Part shown: piece after piece, positions 45,577-53,918 of the stretch
Layout of the letters: every line of letters starts with the position of its first letter
How positions within the stretch are numbered: position 1 is the first letter of the stretch
Assembly (NCBI RefSeq): GCF_001307805.1
Contig: NZ_CP013862.1
Span: 434,001 to 498,000 of the forward strand
DNA from: Lentibacillus amyloliquefaciens
GTDB lineage: Bacteria; Bacillota; Bacilli; Bacillales; Amphibacillaceae
Direction of reading: 5' to 3'
Length of the DNA: 64,000 nt
The notes under the pieces: model-generated
Database searches by the model: none
Told to the model about the DNA's origin: nothing
The model's input: the letters and a program-made list of their open reading frames with translations, nothing else
Made by a program: the position numbers and the translations under genes

Positions 45577-45936
45577 ATGAAAAAGTCAGGCATAAAAGAT
45601 ATTGACCGTATGCAGGGATATCAGTTTGAAACGTATCTGCAAGTATTATTTAAAGAAATGGGATATCGGCCGGTTGTTACGCAACAATCAGGGGACTACG
45701 GGGCAGACGTGGTGCTCAAAGGTAGAAATAAAATTGTAATTCAGGCAAAACGCTATGGTTATAAACACAATGTCAGCATGGATGCGGTACGTGAAGTATT
45801 CGCAGCCATGTTTTTTTATAAGGCAGATGAAGCGTGGGTGATTACGAATTCTTTTTTTACAAGGCAAGCAAAGACATTAGCTAAAGCATGCGGCGTCACA
45901 TTATTAAACCGTTATGAATTAGAAAGTTTATTGTGA
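45577..45936 (+). pseudogene. C-terminal part of the disrupted Mrr-type restriction nuclease
   Basis: 119 residues from an internal ATG. GYQFETYLQVLFKEMGY, then QQSGDYGADVVL and KIVIQAKRY carry the D...QxK core of the Mrr/endonuclease-like fold, and EVFAAMFFYKADEAWVITNS follows as in Mrr_cat proteins. The catalytic domain is complete, so a soluble product might still be made, but the membrane anchor is separated by the insertion. Confidence 0.75.
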
Positions 45937-45985
45937 GGATTAATCCAACGCAGCAACCAAAACAATTTACACGGAAAAGGAGCGA

Positions 45986-47986
45986 ATGAAGTTGACAGTA
46001 ACAATCCTGGCTGAGAAACCAAGTCAAGCGAAACACTATGCAGAAGCTTTTCAACATGTTAGTAAAAAAGATGGCTACATGGAGGCAAACGATAATCGAT
46101 TCTTTCAAGGAAAAGTATATATCACCTGGGGATTTGGTCATTTGGTAGAGCTAGTACCACCGGAAGCTTATAGTGAATCTTGGAAACAGTGGCAATTAGA
46201 TAAGTTACCAATATTCCCGGAGACATTTCAGTTTCAAGTAGGTAAGGATAAAAAGAAACAGTTTAACGTTGTGAAGCAATTATTAACAGGAACAGATGAA
46301 ATCATTGTCGCAACTGATTGTGATCGTGAAGGGGAAAACATTGCTAGGAGTATTATTAAAATGGTCGGCGCATCCAACAAACCAACCAAGCGGTTATGGA
46401 TCAATTCATTGGAAGTGGATGAAATTCAAAACGGATTCAATCAGCTAAAAGATGGAAACGAGTATATTTCGTTGTATCAGGAAGCACAAACACGACAATT
46501 GAGTGATTGGCTGGTTGGAATGAATGCATCCCGTTTATATACATTGCTGCTACAACAGAAAGGGATGCAAGGCGTCTTTAGTGTTGGCAGGGTTCAAACA
46601 GCCACACTTTATTTATTGTATAAAAGACAACAGGAAATCGATAATTTTGTCTCCAGACCTTTTTTTGAATTAGTTGGCAATGTAAAAGTCAAGAATGGTG
46701 TGTTTGATGCCAAAGTGAAAGCGCGTTATCAGTCGAAAGAGGTTGCGGTCAATATCTTGGATTCACATCGTCTATCCTCTGGTGAAAATCAAGGTACGAT
46801 ACAAAAGATTACAAAGGAAGAGAAGAACAAGAAAGCACCGAAGCTCCATTCGTTATCAACATTGCAAGCAACTGCCAATAAAAACTGGAAGTATAGCCCG
46901 TCTGATGTATTAAAAACGGCACAAGCTTTGTATGAGAAAAAAATATTATCGTATCCAAGAGCGGATAGTCATTATATTACGGAGAGTGAGTTTGCATACT
47001 TGAAAAGCCATCTATCAATCTATCAATCTTGTTTAAACGTATCGATGGATATTGTCTATCCCGAAGCACGAAAACGTTATGTGAATGGTTCTAAAGTACA
47101 GGAGCATTATGCCATTATTCCAACAAAACAAATACCGAACAAGCAGGATCTGACGGCTAAAGAATGGAACATTTATCAGGAAGTTGTGGCAAGGACACTC
47201 GCGATGTTCGCTGGTGATTATGAATATGAAGAAACGAAGGTAGATGTTGATGTTAATGGATTGTGTTTTGAGAAAACCGGCAAAGTGGAACTGGAAAAAG
47301 GCTGGAAAGCTTTATTTACAGAAGATAAAGCTGATACAGAAAATGAAGCTGAACAAGACAAGGCGGTTCTTCCATCTATGCAAGAAGGGGAATCTTGTAC
47401 CATTGAGATTGATTTATATGAAGGAAAAACGAAACCTCCGAAGGCCTATACGCAAGGTCAATTAATTAACGTTATGAAACAGGCTGGTAAAGAAATCGAC
47501 GATGAAGCACTGCAGCATACTTTGAAAGAAAATGAAGGGATTGGAACGGAAGCAACCAGAGCAAATATCCTTGATACGTTGAAAAAGCAGCACTATATCG
47601 AGATAAACAAGAATAAAGTATCGGTCATCAAGAAAGGACAAATATTGTGTCAGGCTGTTGAAGGGACCGTTTTAGCTAGTCCGGAGATGACCGCCAAATG
47701 GGAAACGTATTTACACAAAATCGGACAAAACGAAGGTTCCCAAGATCACTTTATTTCCAAGATAGAACAAATGCTGGAATCACTCATGGAAAGCGCACCC
47801 AAAAAGGTAAACAGAATGCAGCAGCAGTTTCAACAAGTAAAAGAGCAATCCAGTATTGGAAATTGCCCAAGATGCAGTAAGGAAGGAGGGAAGGTCGAGG
47901 ACAAAGGGAAATTTTACGGTTGCTCCCGTTATCAGGATGGATGCACGTTCACAGCCCAAACGGTTCTTAGGAAAAACAATCAGTGA
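45986..47986 (+). CDS. topB: DNA topoisomerase III (type IA), C-terminus frameshifted
   Basis: 666 residues. Toprim domain at the start (ILAEKPSQAKHYAEAF, later ATDCDREGENIAR), SVGRVQTATLYLLYK near 205, and the active-site Tyr in ILSYPRADSHYI near 322. A zinc-ribbon-like CPRC...C.R end follows. The frame stops after FTAQTVLRKNNQ, but the adjacent frame continues FLGKTISETNIKKLLAGSKT to a stop at 48128, as in intact TopB tails. One extra base near 47,960 explains this. AAAGGAG precedes the ATG. Probably resolves transfer or replication intermediates of the element. Confidence 0.88.
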   Translation: MKLTVTILAEKPSQAKHYAEAFQHVSKKDGYMEANDNRFFQGKVYITWGFGHLVELVPPEAYSESWKQWQLDKLPIFPETFQFQVGKDKKKQFNVVKQLLTGTDEIIVATDCDREGENIARSIIKMVGASNKPTKRLWINSLEVDEIQNGFNQLKDGNEYISLYQEAQTRQLSDWLVGMNASRLYTLLLQQKGMQGVFSVGRVQTATLYLLYKRQQEIDNFVSRPFFELVGNVKVKNGVFDAKVKARYQSKEVAVNILDSHRLSSGENQGTIQKITKEEKNKKAPKLHSLSTLQATANKNWKYSPSDVLKTAQALYEKKILSYPRADSHYITESEFAYLKSHLSIYQSCLNVSMDIVYPEARKRYVNGSKVQEHYAIIPTKQIPNKQDLTAKEWNIYQEVVARTLAMFAGDYEYEETKVDVDVNGLCFEKTGKVELEKGWKALFTEDKADTENEAEQDKAVLPSMQEGESCTIEIDLYEGKTKPPKAYTQGQLINVMKQAGKEIDDEALQHTLKENEGIGTEATRANILDTLKKQHYIEINKNKVSVIKKGQILCQAVEGTVLASPEMTAKWETYLHKIGQNEGSQDHFISKIEQMLESLMESAPKKVNRMQQQFQQVKEQSSIGNCPRCSKEGGKVEDKGKFYGCSRYQDGCTFTAQTVLRKNNQ

Positions 47987-48128
47987 AACCAATATTAAAA
48001 AACTGCTGGCAGGCAGCAAAACCAACTTAGTCAAGGGATTCAAGAGTAAGAAAGGCAAAACATTTGATGCGTATTTACGATATGACAGCGAAGAACAGCG
48101 AATGAAACCAGAATTTAAGAAGGGGTGA
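47966..48128 (+). pseudogene. topB: Out-of-frame tail of topoisomerase III
   Basis: In the +1 frame: KRFLGKTISETNIKKLL, then NLVKGFKSKKGKTFDAYL. These match the repeated C-terminal Toprim-associated segment of TopB enzymes. It has no start of its own and belongs to the gene upstream. Confidence 0.7.
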
Positions 48129-48134
48129 TATAGC

Positions 48135-48362
48135 ATGGATATGGTTGTCAATGGAGAGTATCGGGTAGTTGATGTTGGATATATAAAGGAAATCAAGGCT
48201 TTAAGTGTCGTGTTCATCGTGAAAGACGGAGAGGTCGAGATGGAAGTTGATGACATGACATTGGATGTGATTCAAACGATTTATCGGGCAGATAAGGAAG
48301 CCTTTATTCCATTGGATGTAAAAAATAAAAAGGTCATATTGGATGGCGTACCGACAACTTAA
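48135..48362 (+). CDS. Hypothetical element protein
   Basis: 75 residues, strand-rich (YRVVDVGYIKEIKALSVVFIV) and acidic, ending VKNKKVILDGVPTT. A GGGGTGAT site lies before the ATG. No family recognised. A stem with T-rich tail (GACTTCCG/CGGAGTC) follows at about 48,380-48,409. Confidence 0.5.
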   Translation: MDMVVNGEYRVVDVGYIKEIKALSVVFIVKDGEVEMEVDDMTLDVIQTIYRADKEAFIPLDVKNKKVILDGVPTT

Positions 48363-48431
48363 TGAACACAATGATTTAACTGACTTCCGTTTCGGAGTCT
48401 TTTTTATTTTGCATAAAGGGGTGATGTAAGC

Positions 48432-48830
48432 ATGAATAACAGTTATAGAATCATATCAACGTTCGATTTAGAATGTCCAGCAACCATCGTGATGACGGAT
48501 AAGGAAACCGGCGATGTGATTGAACGCGGAATCTGGAATCCAGATCCAGCCAATAAAGATGATTTATATGTTTGTTTGTATAATCCGGACAAGCACCATG
48601 TACACGAACCTGATGTATTAGAGGATAGGCTGGATGTATATCAACTAGAAGAAGTGTTGACGCCTAGTATGTATCAGCAGTTGCAATCTTTCTTATTTGA
48701 TAAGAATGAGTCATTCACATTCGAGTTAAAAGAAAGTGATTTCTCTATGCCTCCGGCAGTAATGCTAGAGGATGAAATCAGATATGAAACGATGCGGCAA
48801 AAGGAAGCAACGAAAAAAAACAGAAAATGA
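48432..48830 (+). CDS. Hypothetical element protein with A8 run at its 3' end
   Basis: 132 residues. SYRIISTFDLECPATIVMTD then acidic, with DVYQLEEVLTPSMYQQLQSFL. The coding end has GCAACG followed by eight A. One A fewer would replace the last residues (NRK) by TENDYDMEM, a tail like those of other proteins here. So this is either a one-base indel, a sequencing error, or a slippage site. A GGGGTGATGT site precedes the ATG; a stem (GGGCTTCC/GGAAGTCC) follows at 48,851-48,876. Confidence 0.55.
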   Translation: MNNSYRIISTFDLECPATIVMTDKETGDVIERGIWNPDPANKDDLYVCLYNPDKHHVHEPDVLEDRLDVYQLEEVLTPSMYQQLQSFLFDKNESFTFELKESDFSMPPAVMLEDEIRYETMRQKEATKKNRK

Positions 48831-48937
48831 CTATGATATGGAAATGTGAGGGGCTTCCGGCTGGAAGTCCTTTCTTTAAAGATAGGAAAGTATAAAATTT
48901 GGGTCTACCGCAGTGCCTGTCACTGTGGTATTTTTAA

Positions 48938-49011
48938 TATATGGTGAAAAACATTTTAAAGGACATCTTTTTTGTATATGGTGAAAAACATTTTAAAGGA
49001 CATCTTTTTTG
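48938..49011. repeat. Two tandem 37-bp units at the start of an IS91-like transposase
   Basis: The unit begins TATATGGTGAAAAAC and is repeated without change. Each unit contains the transposase start ATGGTGAAAAAC; only the second is in frame with the rest of the gene. Confidence 0.9.
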
Positions 49012-50276
49012 ATGCAAACCAACATTGGGAGGCATTCAAGAAAAAATATGGAGAAAGAATCCGTCCGGTGGCCATCAAGGAGGTAGAAAAATTTCGGGAC
49101 TGCGGAGATATGAAAAATGGATTCAAACTCTTTGTTTGCGAAGGATGCCATGATGTAAAGCGTGTTCCTTTTCGGTGCAAGGGACGCTTTTGTACAACCT
49201 GTTCAGTCGGGGAAAGCGAGGAATGGAGCCGTTTATTGGCAGAAGATGTGTTACAAGTGAACCATCGGCATGTGATACTTACAATTGATGAGGGATTGCG
49301 GGATATATTTCTCTGGCACCGCGAGCTTCTAAAACCGCTTATGGACGAAGCTGCCAAATTAATGACAGACTATTTTCAGAAGAAAGCCAAGGTGACACCA
49401 GGGATTATAGTTGGCTTGCATACATTTGGTTCCAAAGTGAACTTCAATCCACATATACATATGATGGTGACGATGGGAGGAATCACGAAAAAAGGGGAAT
49501 GGAAAGGGTATGATTTTATTCCATTCCAGATGCTTCGAAAGCAGTGGCAGACCGTGGTGTTAAAGCTCATCCGAAAGCATTTAACGAAGCAAGAGAAGAA
49601 AAGGATACAGCCAAGATTACAAAAGGCTTTTTCCGCAAATGGGGAAGGCTTCTATGTGTATGCCCCAAAACAAAGAGGAAAAATAAAAGAACAGTTGAGA
49701 TATATTGCCCGTTATATTCGTCGACCCGCGATTGGAACAAATCGGATCGAGGCATATGACGGTCAAACCGTAACCTTTAAGTATGTGGACAAGACAGACG
49801 GGAAAGAAAAGCATGAAACGGTTACAGTGGAAGAGTTTATCATCCGTTTAATACGTCATATCCCGGATGAACAATTCAAAACGATCCGCCATTATGGCAT
49901 GTATTCAAGAAGAAGTAAAAAGCTAAGTAAGAAGCTGTTAGCTACGTGGCAGCAAGGAACAAAACGCTGGATATTAAAAGTGAAAAAGACGTTACGCCGC
50001 CAAACCTGGAGGGAGCGTATTATTTCTAGTGGTCAAAAAGATCCAATGATTTGTCCGCATTGCGACAACTATTACGATTACATGGGAGAAGTCTGTCTTG
50101 AAGAGGGAAAACTAGAAATAAAAATAGCTTTTACGAAAGAAGCAAGAAGCTATATGGAAAGGGTGATTTGCCATCTCGAAGGCACCGGGCAAGAGAAACA
50201 AAAAGAAGAAAAAAGGAACCGACCATCTGCGTCCAAAGAAGACGTTTGTCAATTATCATTGTTTAACGTGTCATGA
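48978..50276 (+). CDS. IS91-family (HUH, Y2-type) transposase 1
   Basis: About 432 residues. An N-terminal zinc-binding region has CEGCHDVKRVPFRCKGRFCTTC near residue 48; the HUH motif FNPHIHMMV lies near 160; the two tyrosines are in YIARYIRRPAI near 240. A CPHC pair comes later. This is the rolling-circle transposase layout of IS91. The 3' end overlaps a zinc-ribbon ORF in the +1 frame. GGAAAGTATAAAATTTG upstream matches a segment before the second element and may mark the element's left end. Confidence 0.88.
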   Translation: MVKNILKDIFFDANQHWEAFKKKYGERIRPVAIKEVEKFRDCGDMKNGFKLFVCEGCHDVKRVPFRCKGRFCTTCSVGESEEWSRLLAEDVLQVNHRHVILTIDEGLRDIFLWHRELLKPLMDEAAKLMTDYFQKKAKVTPGIIVGLHTFGSKVNFNPHIHMMVTMGGITKKGEWKGYDFIPFQMLRKQWQTVVLKLIRKHLTKQEKKRIQPRLQKAFSANGEGFYVYAPKQRGKIKEQLRYIARYIRRPAIGTNRIEAYDGQTVTFKYVDKTDGKEKHETVTVEEFIIRLIRHIPDEQFKTIRHYGMYSRRSKKLSKKLLATWQQGTKRWILKVKKTLRRQTWRERIISSGQKDPMICPHCDNYYDYMGEVCLEEGKLEIKIAFTKEARSYMERVICHLEGTGQEKQKEEKRNRPSASKEDVCQLSLFNVS

Positions 50277-50442
50277 GGAGGAAGAAATTCCTTATGACGT
50301 TGTAAGGGATTTTGATTTGATGGATGGAGGAGATCAAACGACACCACCAAGATTTAGCTGTGAACATTGTGGTGGAGAAATGTATCCAGAGTATTATAAA
50401 GGAATACATGGACAAGAGTATAAATTATCGGATTTCCTCTAA
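50167..50442 (+). CDS. Zinc-ribbon ORF overlapping IS91-like transposase 1 in +1 frame
   Basis: An open frame without a normal start, reading KKTFVNYHCLTCHEEEEIP, then SCEHCGGEMYPEYYKG. The two Cys pairs match those of the ORF after the second IS91-like element. The first in-frame ATG (50320) would lose the first pair. Production by frameshifting out of the transposase at an A-rich stretch, or from a non-canonical start, is possible. No function known. Confidence 0.45.
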   Translation, partial: FAISKAPGKRNKKKKKGTDHLRPKKTFVNYHCLTCHEEEEIPYDVVRDFDLMDGGDQTTPPRFSCEHCGGEMYPEYYKGIHGQEYKLSDFL

Positions 50443-50573
50443 TTACGATAGAAAGAAAAGGACCGGGCCGCTTTTTGCCCGGTTTTTCTTATTGTTTAGG
50501 AAATTATAAAATTTGATATCTGTGGATAACTTTTATGGTAAAATACAAGCAACAAATAGAGGAGAAGAAAAAG

Positions 50574-51809
50574 ATGAAAAAAGGGACAGGTGTTATTAAA
50601 CAAATTTTAAAAGAACATTTCGCCGGGTTTTGGGAGCTGCACTCTGGTCATTTCCCTAAAGCCTATCGCAGTCATATTAAAGAAACTGTTGAGAAAACCA
50701 TTCGTTGTGGTACACGCGATTTAGGTTTTGCTCGATATGAATGTTTAGGCTGTGAAGGAAATCCGTCTCCGAAATTTGTTTATTTCACCTGTAAAAGCAG
50801 GCTCTGTCATCGTTGCGGAAAGAAGTATACAGATGATTGGTCGGATAAGCAGCAGGAAATGGTTTTTGATGTAACGCATCGCCATATGGTGTTTACCATT
50901 CCAAAAGAGTTAAGAAACGTCTTTTACCATGATCGAAAAAAACTTAATGAGTTAAGTAAGCAAGTTGCCGAGGTCTTCCAATTTCATAACTACCAAAAAA
51001 GTAAAAAGCGAGACTTTCGTTCAGGTATTATCACCGTCATTCATACATTTGGTCGAGATCTAAAGTTCAATCCACATATTCACGCATTAGTGACTGAAGG
51101 GGCGTTGGATAATCAAAATGAATGGGTCAACAACGGGTATATTCCGTATGAGTATTTAAGAAAATCATGGCAGAAAGTTGTATTAGACTTACTAAAAAAG
51201 TGGTTTCCTTCAAATCAATCGGTTACAGATCTTATCAACGATTTGTATAAAAGATATCCAAACGGATTTTATGTGAACGCCGAGAAGAAGATAACGAATG
51301 CCAAGGGAGTTGCCCGGTACATTGGCAGATATTTAGCTCGCCCCGCTATTGCAGAATATCGCGTAGATGGTTATGACGGAGAAAACGTTCATTACTGGTA
51401 TGAAGATCACAGAACGGGAAAACGAATTGATAAACGAATTTCCGTCTATCGGTTCATCTTTGAAATCTTACAACACATACCACCTAAACACTTTCGGATG
51501 GTAGGTCGCTTTGGGTTGTACAGTAGAAGATCGCATCGTAAAGCCCGGCAGATTTTAAGTCTTCATTCGTTCATGCGAAGCAAACAAATTACATGGCTTC
51601 TAGAAAAGAAGCGTCAAAAGAAAACATATCGTCAACGGATGATGGAAGCATTTGAAAAGGACCCATTTAAATGTCCCTGCTGTCATAGAGAGATGGAACT
51701 TGTAGGTATATGGCATGCTGGCTATGGGTGGATCTATCATTACATGGAAGAAAGTGAAAGGGACAGAAGGAGGAAATACGGTATTGGCAAACCAAAGAAA
51801 GCAGGATGA
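50574..51809 (+). CDS. IS91-family (HUH, Y2-type) transposase 2
   Basis: About 411 residues from MKKGTGVIKQILKEHFAGFW, chosen because GAGGAGAAG lies just upstream. Zinc-binding CLGCEGN...CKSRLCHRCGKKY near residue 50, HUH motif KFNPHIHALVTEG near 165, paired tyrosines YIGRYLARPAI near 250, and a late CPCCHREM. It is clearly related to, but well diverged from, transposase 1, so the two are separate arrivals rather than a recent duplication. Its 3' end overlaps the next ORF by 26 bases. Confidence 0.88.
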   Translation: MKKGTGVIKQILKEHFAGFWELHSGHFPKAYRSHIKETVEKTIRCGTRDLGFARYECLGCEGNPSPKFVYFTCKSRLCHRCGKKYTDDWSDKQQEMVFDVTHRHMVFTIPKELRNVFYHDRKKLNELSKQVAEVFQFHNYQKSKKRDFRSGIITVIHTFGRDLKFNPHIHALVTEGALDNQNEWVNNGYIPYEYLRKSWQKVVLDLLKKWFPSNQSVTDLINDLYKRYPNGFYVNAEKKITNAKGVARYIGRYLARPAIAEYRVDGYDGENVHYWYEDHRTGKRIDKRISVYRFIFEILQHIPPKHFRMVGRFGLYSRRSHRKARQILSLHSFMRSKQITWLLEKKRQKKTYRQRMMEAFEKDPFKCPCCHREMELVGIWHAGYGWIYHYMEESERDRRRKYGIGKPKKAG

Positions 51810-52038
51810 AGCCTCATTCGAAATAGATAAGTGGTTGGATGAGGAAGACCCATTTGGGTTGGACGAAGACATAGAGATTGTCTTATTCAAATGCTTAGAC
51901 TGTAACGGAACCGATGAAGTTCCAGAATATATCATCGGTGAATTTAGTGTGGATAAAAATAATGAAGAAGATGTGGAGCTTCATTGCCCGCATTGCAATG
52001 GCACTATGGTTAGAGCGAGAAACATCCCAAGTGATTAA
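51784..52038 (+). CDS. Zinc-ribbon protein following IS91-like transposase 2
   Basis: 84 residues from TTG with AAGGAGG ten bases upstream, inside the transposase gene. An acidic linker (FEIDKWLDEEDPFGLDEDIE) leads to FKCLDCNGTDEVPEYI and LHCPHCNGTMVRA, a two-pair zinc ribbon like the ORF after transposase 1. It is probably an accessory gene of these elements. A TCGC-GTCA-GCGA hairpin near 52,063 may mark the element's 3' end. Confidence 0.6.
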   Translation: MANQRKQDEASFEIDKWLDEEDPFGLDEDIEIVLFKCLDCNGTDEVPEYIIGEFSVDKNNEEDVELHCPHCNGTMVRARNIPSD

Positions 52039-52105
52039 ACCTTCACTTGGGACGTGAGTTAGTCGCGTCAGCGATTTTGTTCTGTCTGGAAAGGATGAAA
52101 AATTC

Positions 52106-52645
52106 ATGGAAAAAGATAAAAGGGAAATGTATGTTGGAAATTCTGACGTATATCTTATTAAGGGATTGGAGTTAGATGTTGAGTTTGATTATATTTCGCA
52201 AACAGAACACGCAACAACAATCCTTGAACTAGAGGATTACATTCAGGAACAAGGCATACATCCAGTTAAAAGTGAGGACGGTTATATCGAGACGGAAGAA
52301 GATACCATTGTTTATGTTCCCAAAACAGGAGAGATTGATTATGCTGCTGGTTTTGAGGGGCAAAATCTCTTAGAGAAAGATTATCGAACGGAGCAATTAT
52401 TAGATGACTTTTATGATGATTGCCTCTCTTTTTGGAAACGGGAAAACGATAAAAAATTTAACTTTGCACTCGCTAAAAGCCCAGAAGAACTTGCTTTACA
52501 GGATATTTCTTCTCTGGAACATAATCCAACCATTCCAAATGGTGACTTGTTGGATAAGGAGACGAAACAAAAATGGTTACAAGAAAAGCGAAATGAGCTA
52601 TTGAATAAAAATACGAAACAACATAAGCATGATATGGACATGTGA
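52106..52645 (+). CDS. Acidic element protein ending in DMDM
   Basis: 179 residues. Strand/helix mix at the N-terminus (NSDVYLIKGLELDVEFDYI), then EQLLDDFYDDCLSFWKREN and a charged helical end, KNTKQHKHDMDM. Its tail matches that of the 199-residue protein at 28.2 kb. GGAAAGGATG precedes the ATG. A stem (GGGCTTCT/GGGAGGCC plus T run) follows directly. No family recognised. Confidence 0.5.
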   Translation: MEKDKREMYVGNSDVYLIKGLELDVEFDYISQTEHATTILELEDYIQEQGIHPVKSEDGYIETEEDTIVYVPKTGEIDYAAGFEGQNLLEKDYRTEQLLDDFYDDCLSFWKRENDKKFNFALAKSPEELALQDISSLEHNPTIPNGDLLDKETKQKWLQEKRNELLNKNTKQHKHDMDM

Positions 52646-52703
52646 TGTCGGGCTTCTCTTTTTAAAGGGAGGCCTTTTCTATTTCACGAAAGGATGAATT
52701 TGC

Positions 52704-53918
52704 ATGAAGCGTAAAACGATTGAACAAAAACGGGAAGAAGTGAAACAATTAACTGAAACGATGGATACTTCTATTGATTCCTATTTTCAAAGTGAAGAAA
52801 AAATGGCGGAGTACCTGAAATTTATGACGCAATTTCATAATTATTCGCTACGTAATACCGCTTTAATTCAAGGTCAATTTAAGGGAGCACAAGCAGTTGG
52901 AAGCTATAACTTCTGGAAAGAGAAAGGTTTCCAGGTGCAAAAAGGTGAAAAAGCCCTAAAAATTTTGGTGCCAAATAAAACGGCTCCAAAGTTCAAAACG
53001 GTTGAAGGCAAGTGGAAAAACATGAAATATGCAACAGAACAAGAAAGAGAACAGATTGAAAAAGGAAAGCTGGAAGAGCGAAAGAGTAAGCATTATTTTT
53101 CCGTTGGGAATGTATTCGATGTGAGTCAAACGAATGCCAAAGCGAGTGATTTGCCGAAGATTTTTCCAAACAAATGGATGGAAGGAGACGTGAAGCATTA
53201 CGATGTGATGCTGGAATCCATGTATAAAATCGGGAAACAATTGAATGTTTCGATTGGGGAACCATTCGAAGAATTAGGTGCTGCAAAGGGTGTCTTTTAT
53301 CATTCTAGTACTGACAATAATAATGGTCATATTGGATTGAATCCACGTAACGGGGAGTTGCAGAATGTGAAAACATTACTGCATGAATTGGCACATGCTA
53401 GATTGCATAATCCCAAAAATGTAAATTATAAAACTATGCCAGCTGAAGAAAAGGAATACCAAGCGGAAATGACCGCCTATGCGGTTGCCTCTTATTTTAA
53501 TATTGATACAAGCGATTATTCGCTGCCATATCTTGCAAACTGGACACAAAATAAAGAAATGGAAGATAAAAGCAAGCTTTTGGAAGGTGTTCGTGAAACT
53601 TCGATTGAATTTATTGGTATGATAGAACCAGATTTGATAAAGGAGCATAATAAGGATTTAGAACAACAACAAACGAATTATGAAGATGGTTTGTATTGGT
53701 ATGAAATGCTGCACTGTCCTGTTTCAGTAGGATGTCAGCCTAAAGGCTTTGTTGATTTTATTGAAGAAAAAGGGAACCATGGAATTGTTGCATATGAGAG
53801 GGAGTTATCGAAAAGAGAAATAAGTGAATTTGAAATGTTGGAATGGAATATAACTCGAGATAAGGAAAAGCAACAGGCAAATAAAAGTCTAAAACAAGAA
53901 ATGGAGGTGGAAGTTTAG
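52704..53918 (+). CDS. ArdC-like antirestriction protein with zinc metallopeptidase domain
   Basis: 404 residues. The ArdC N-terminal domain reads FMTQFHNYSLRNTALIQGQF near residue 45 then GSYNFWKEKGFQVQKGEKAL. A metallopeptidase domain follows with HELAHARLH near 226 and a downstream Glu in EKEYQAEMTAYAVAS. A third part near 330-385 (VSVGCQPKGFVDFIEEKG) resembles domains found in large mobile-element proteins. ArdC proteins bind single-stranded DNA and shield incoming DNA in the recipient; some are co-transferred. It ends KQEMEVEV. It is the last transfer-element gene seen. Confidence 0.8.
   Translation: MKRKTIEQKREEVKQLTETMDTSIDSYFQSEEKMAEYLKFMTQFHNYSLRNTALIQGQFKGAQAVGSYNFWKEKGFQVQKGEKALKILVPNKTAPKFKTVEGKWKNMKYATEQEREQIEKGKLEERKSKHYFSVGNVFDVSQTNAKASDLPKIFPNKWMEGDVKHYDVMLESMYKIGKQLNVSIGEPFEELGAAKGVFYHSSTDNNNGHIGLNPRNGELQNVKTLLHELAHARLHNPKNVNYKTMPAEEKEYQAEMTAYAVASYFNIDTSDYSLPYLANWTQNKEMEDKSKLLEGVRETSIEFIGMIEPDLIKEHNKDLEQQQTNYEDGLYWYEMLHCPVSVGCQPKGFVDFIEEKGNHGIVAYERELSKREISEFEMLEWNITRDKEKQQANKSLKQEMEVEV

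Noticed and set aside
48938..49011. Possible CRISPR array
   Set aside because: Only two units, directly abutting with no spacers, and no cas genes in the window.
50324..50509. 61-residue frame after the first IS91-like transposase
   Set aside because: It lies in a different frame from the Cys-paired ORF, lacks a start signal and runs through a terminator hairpin.
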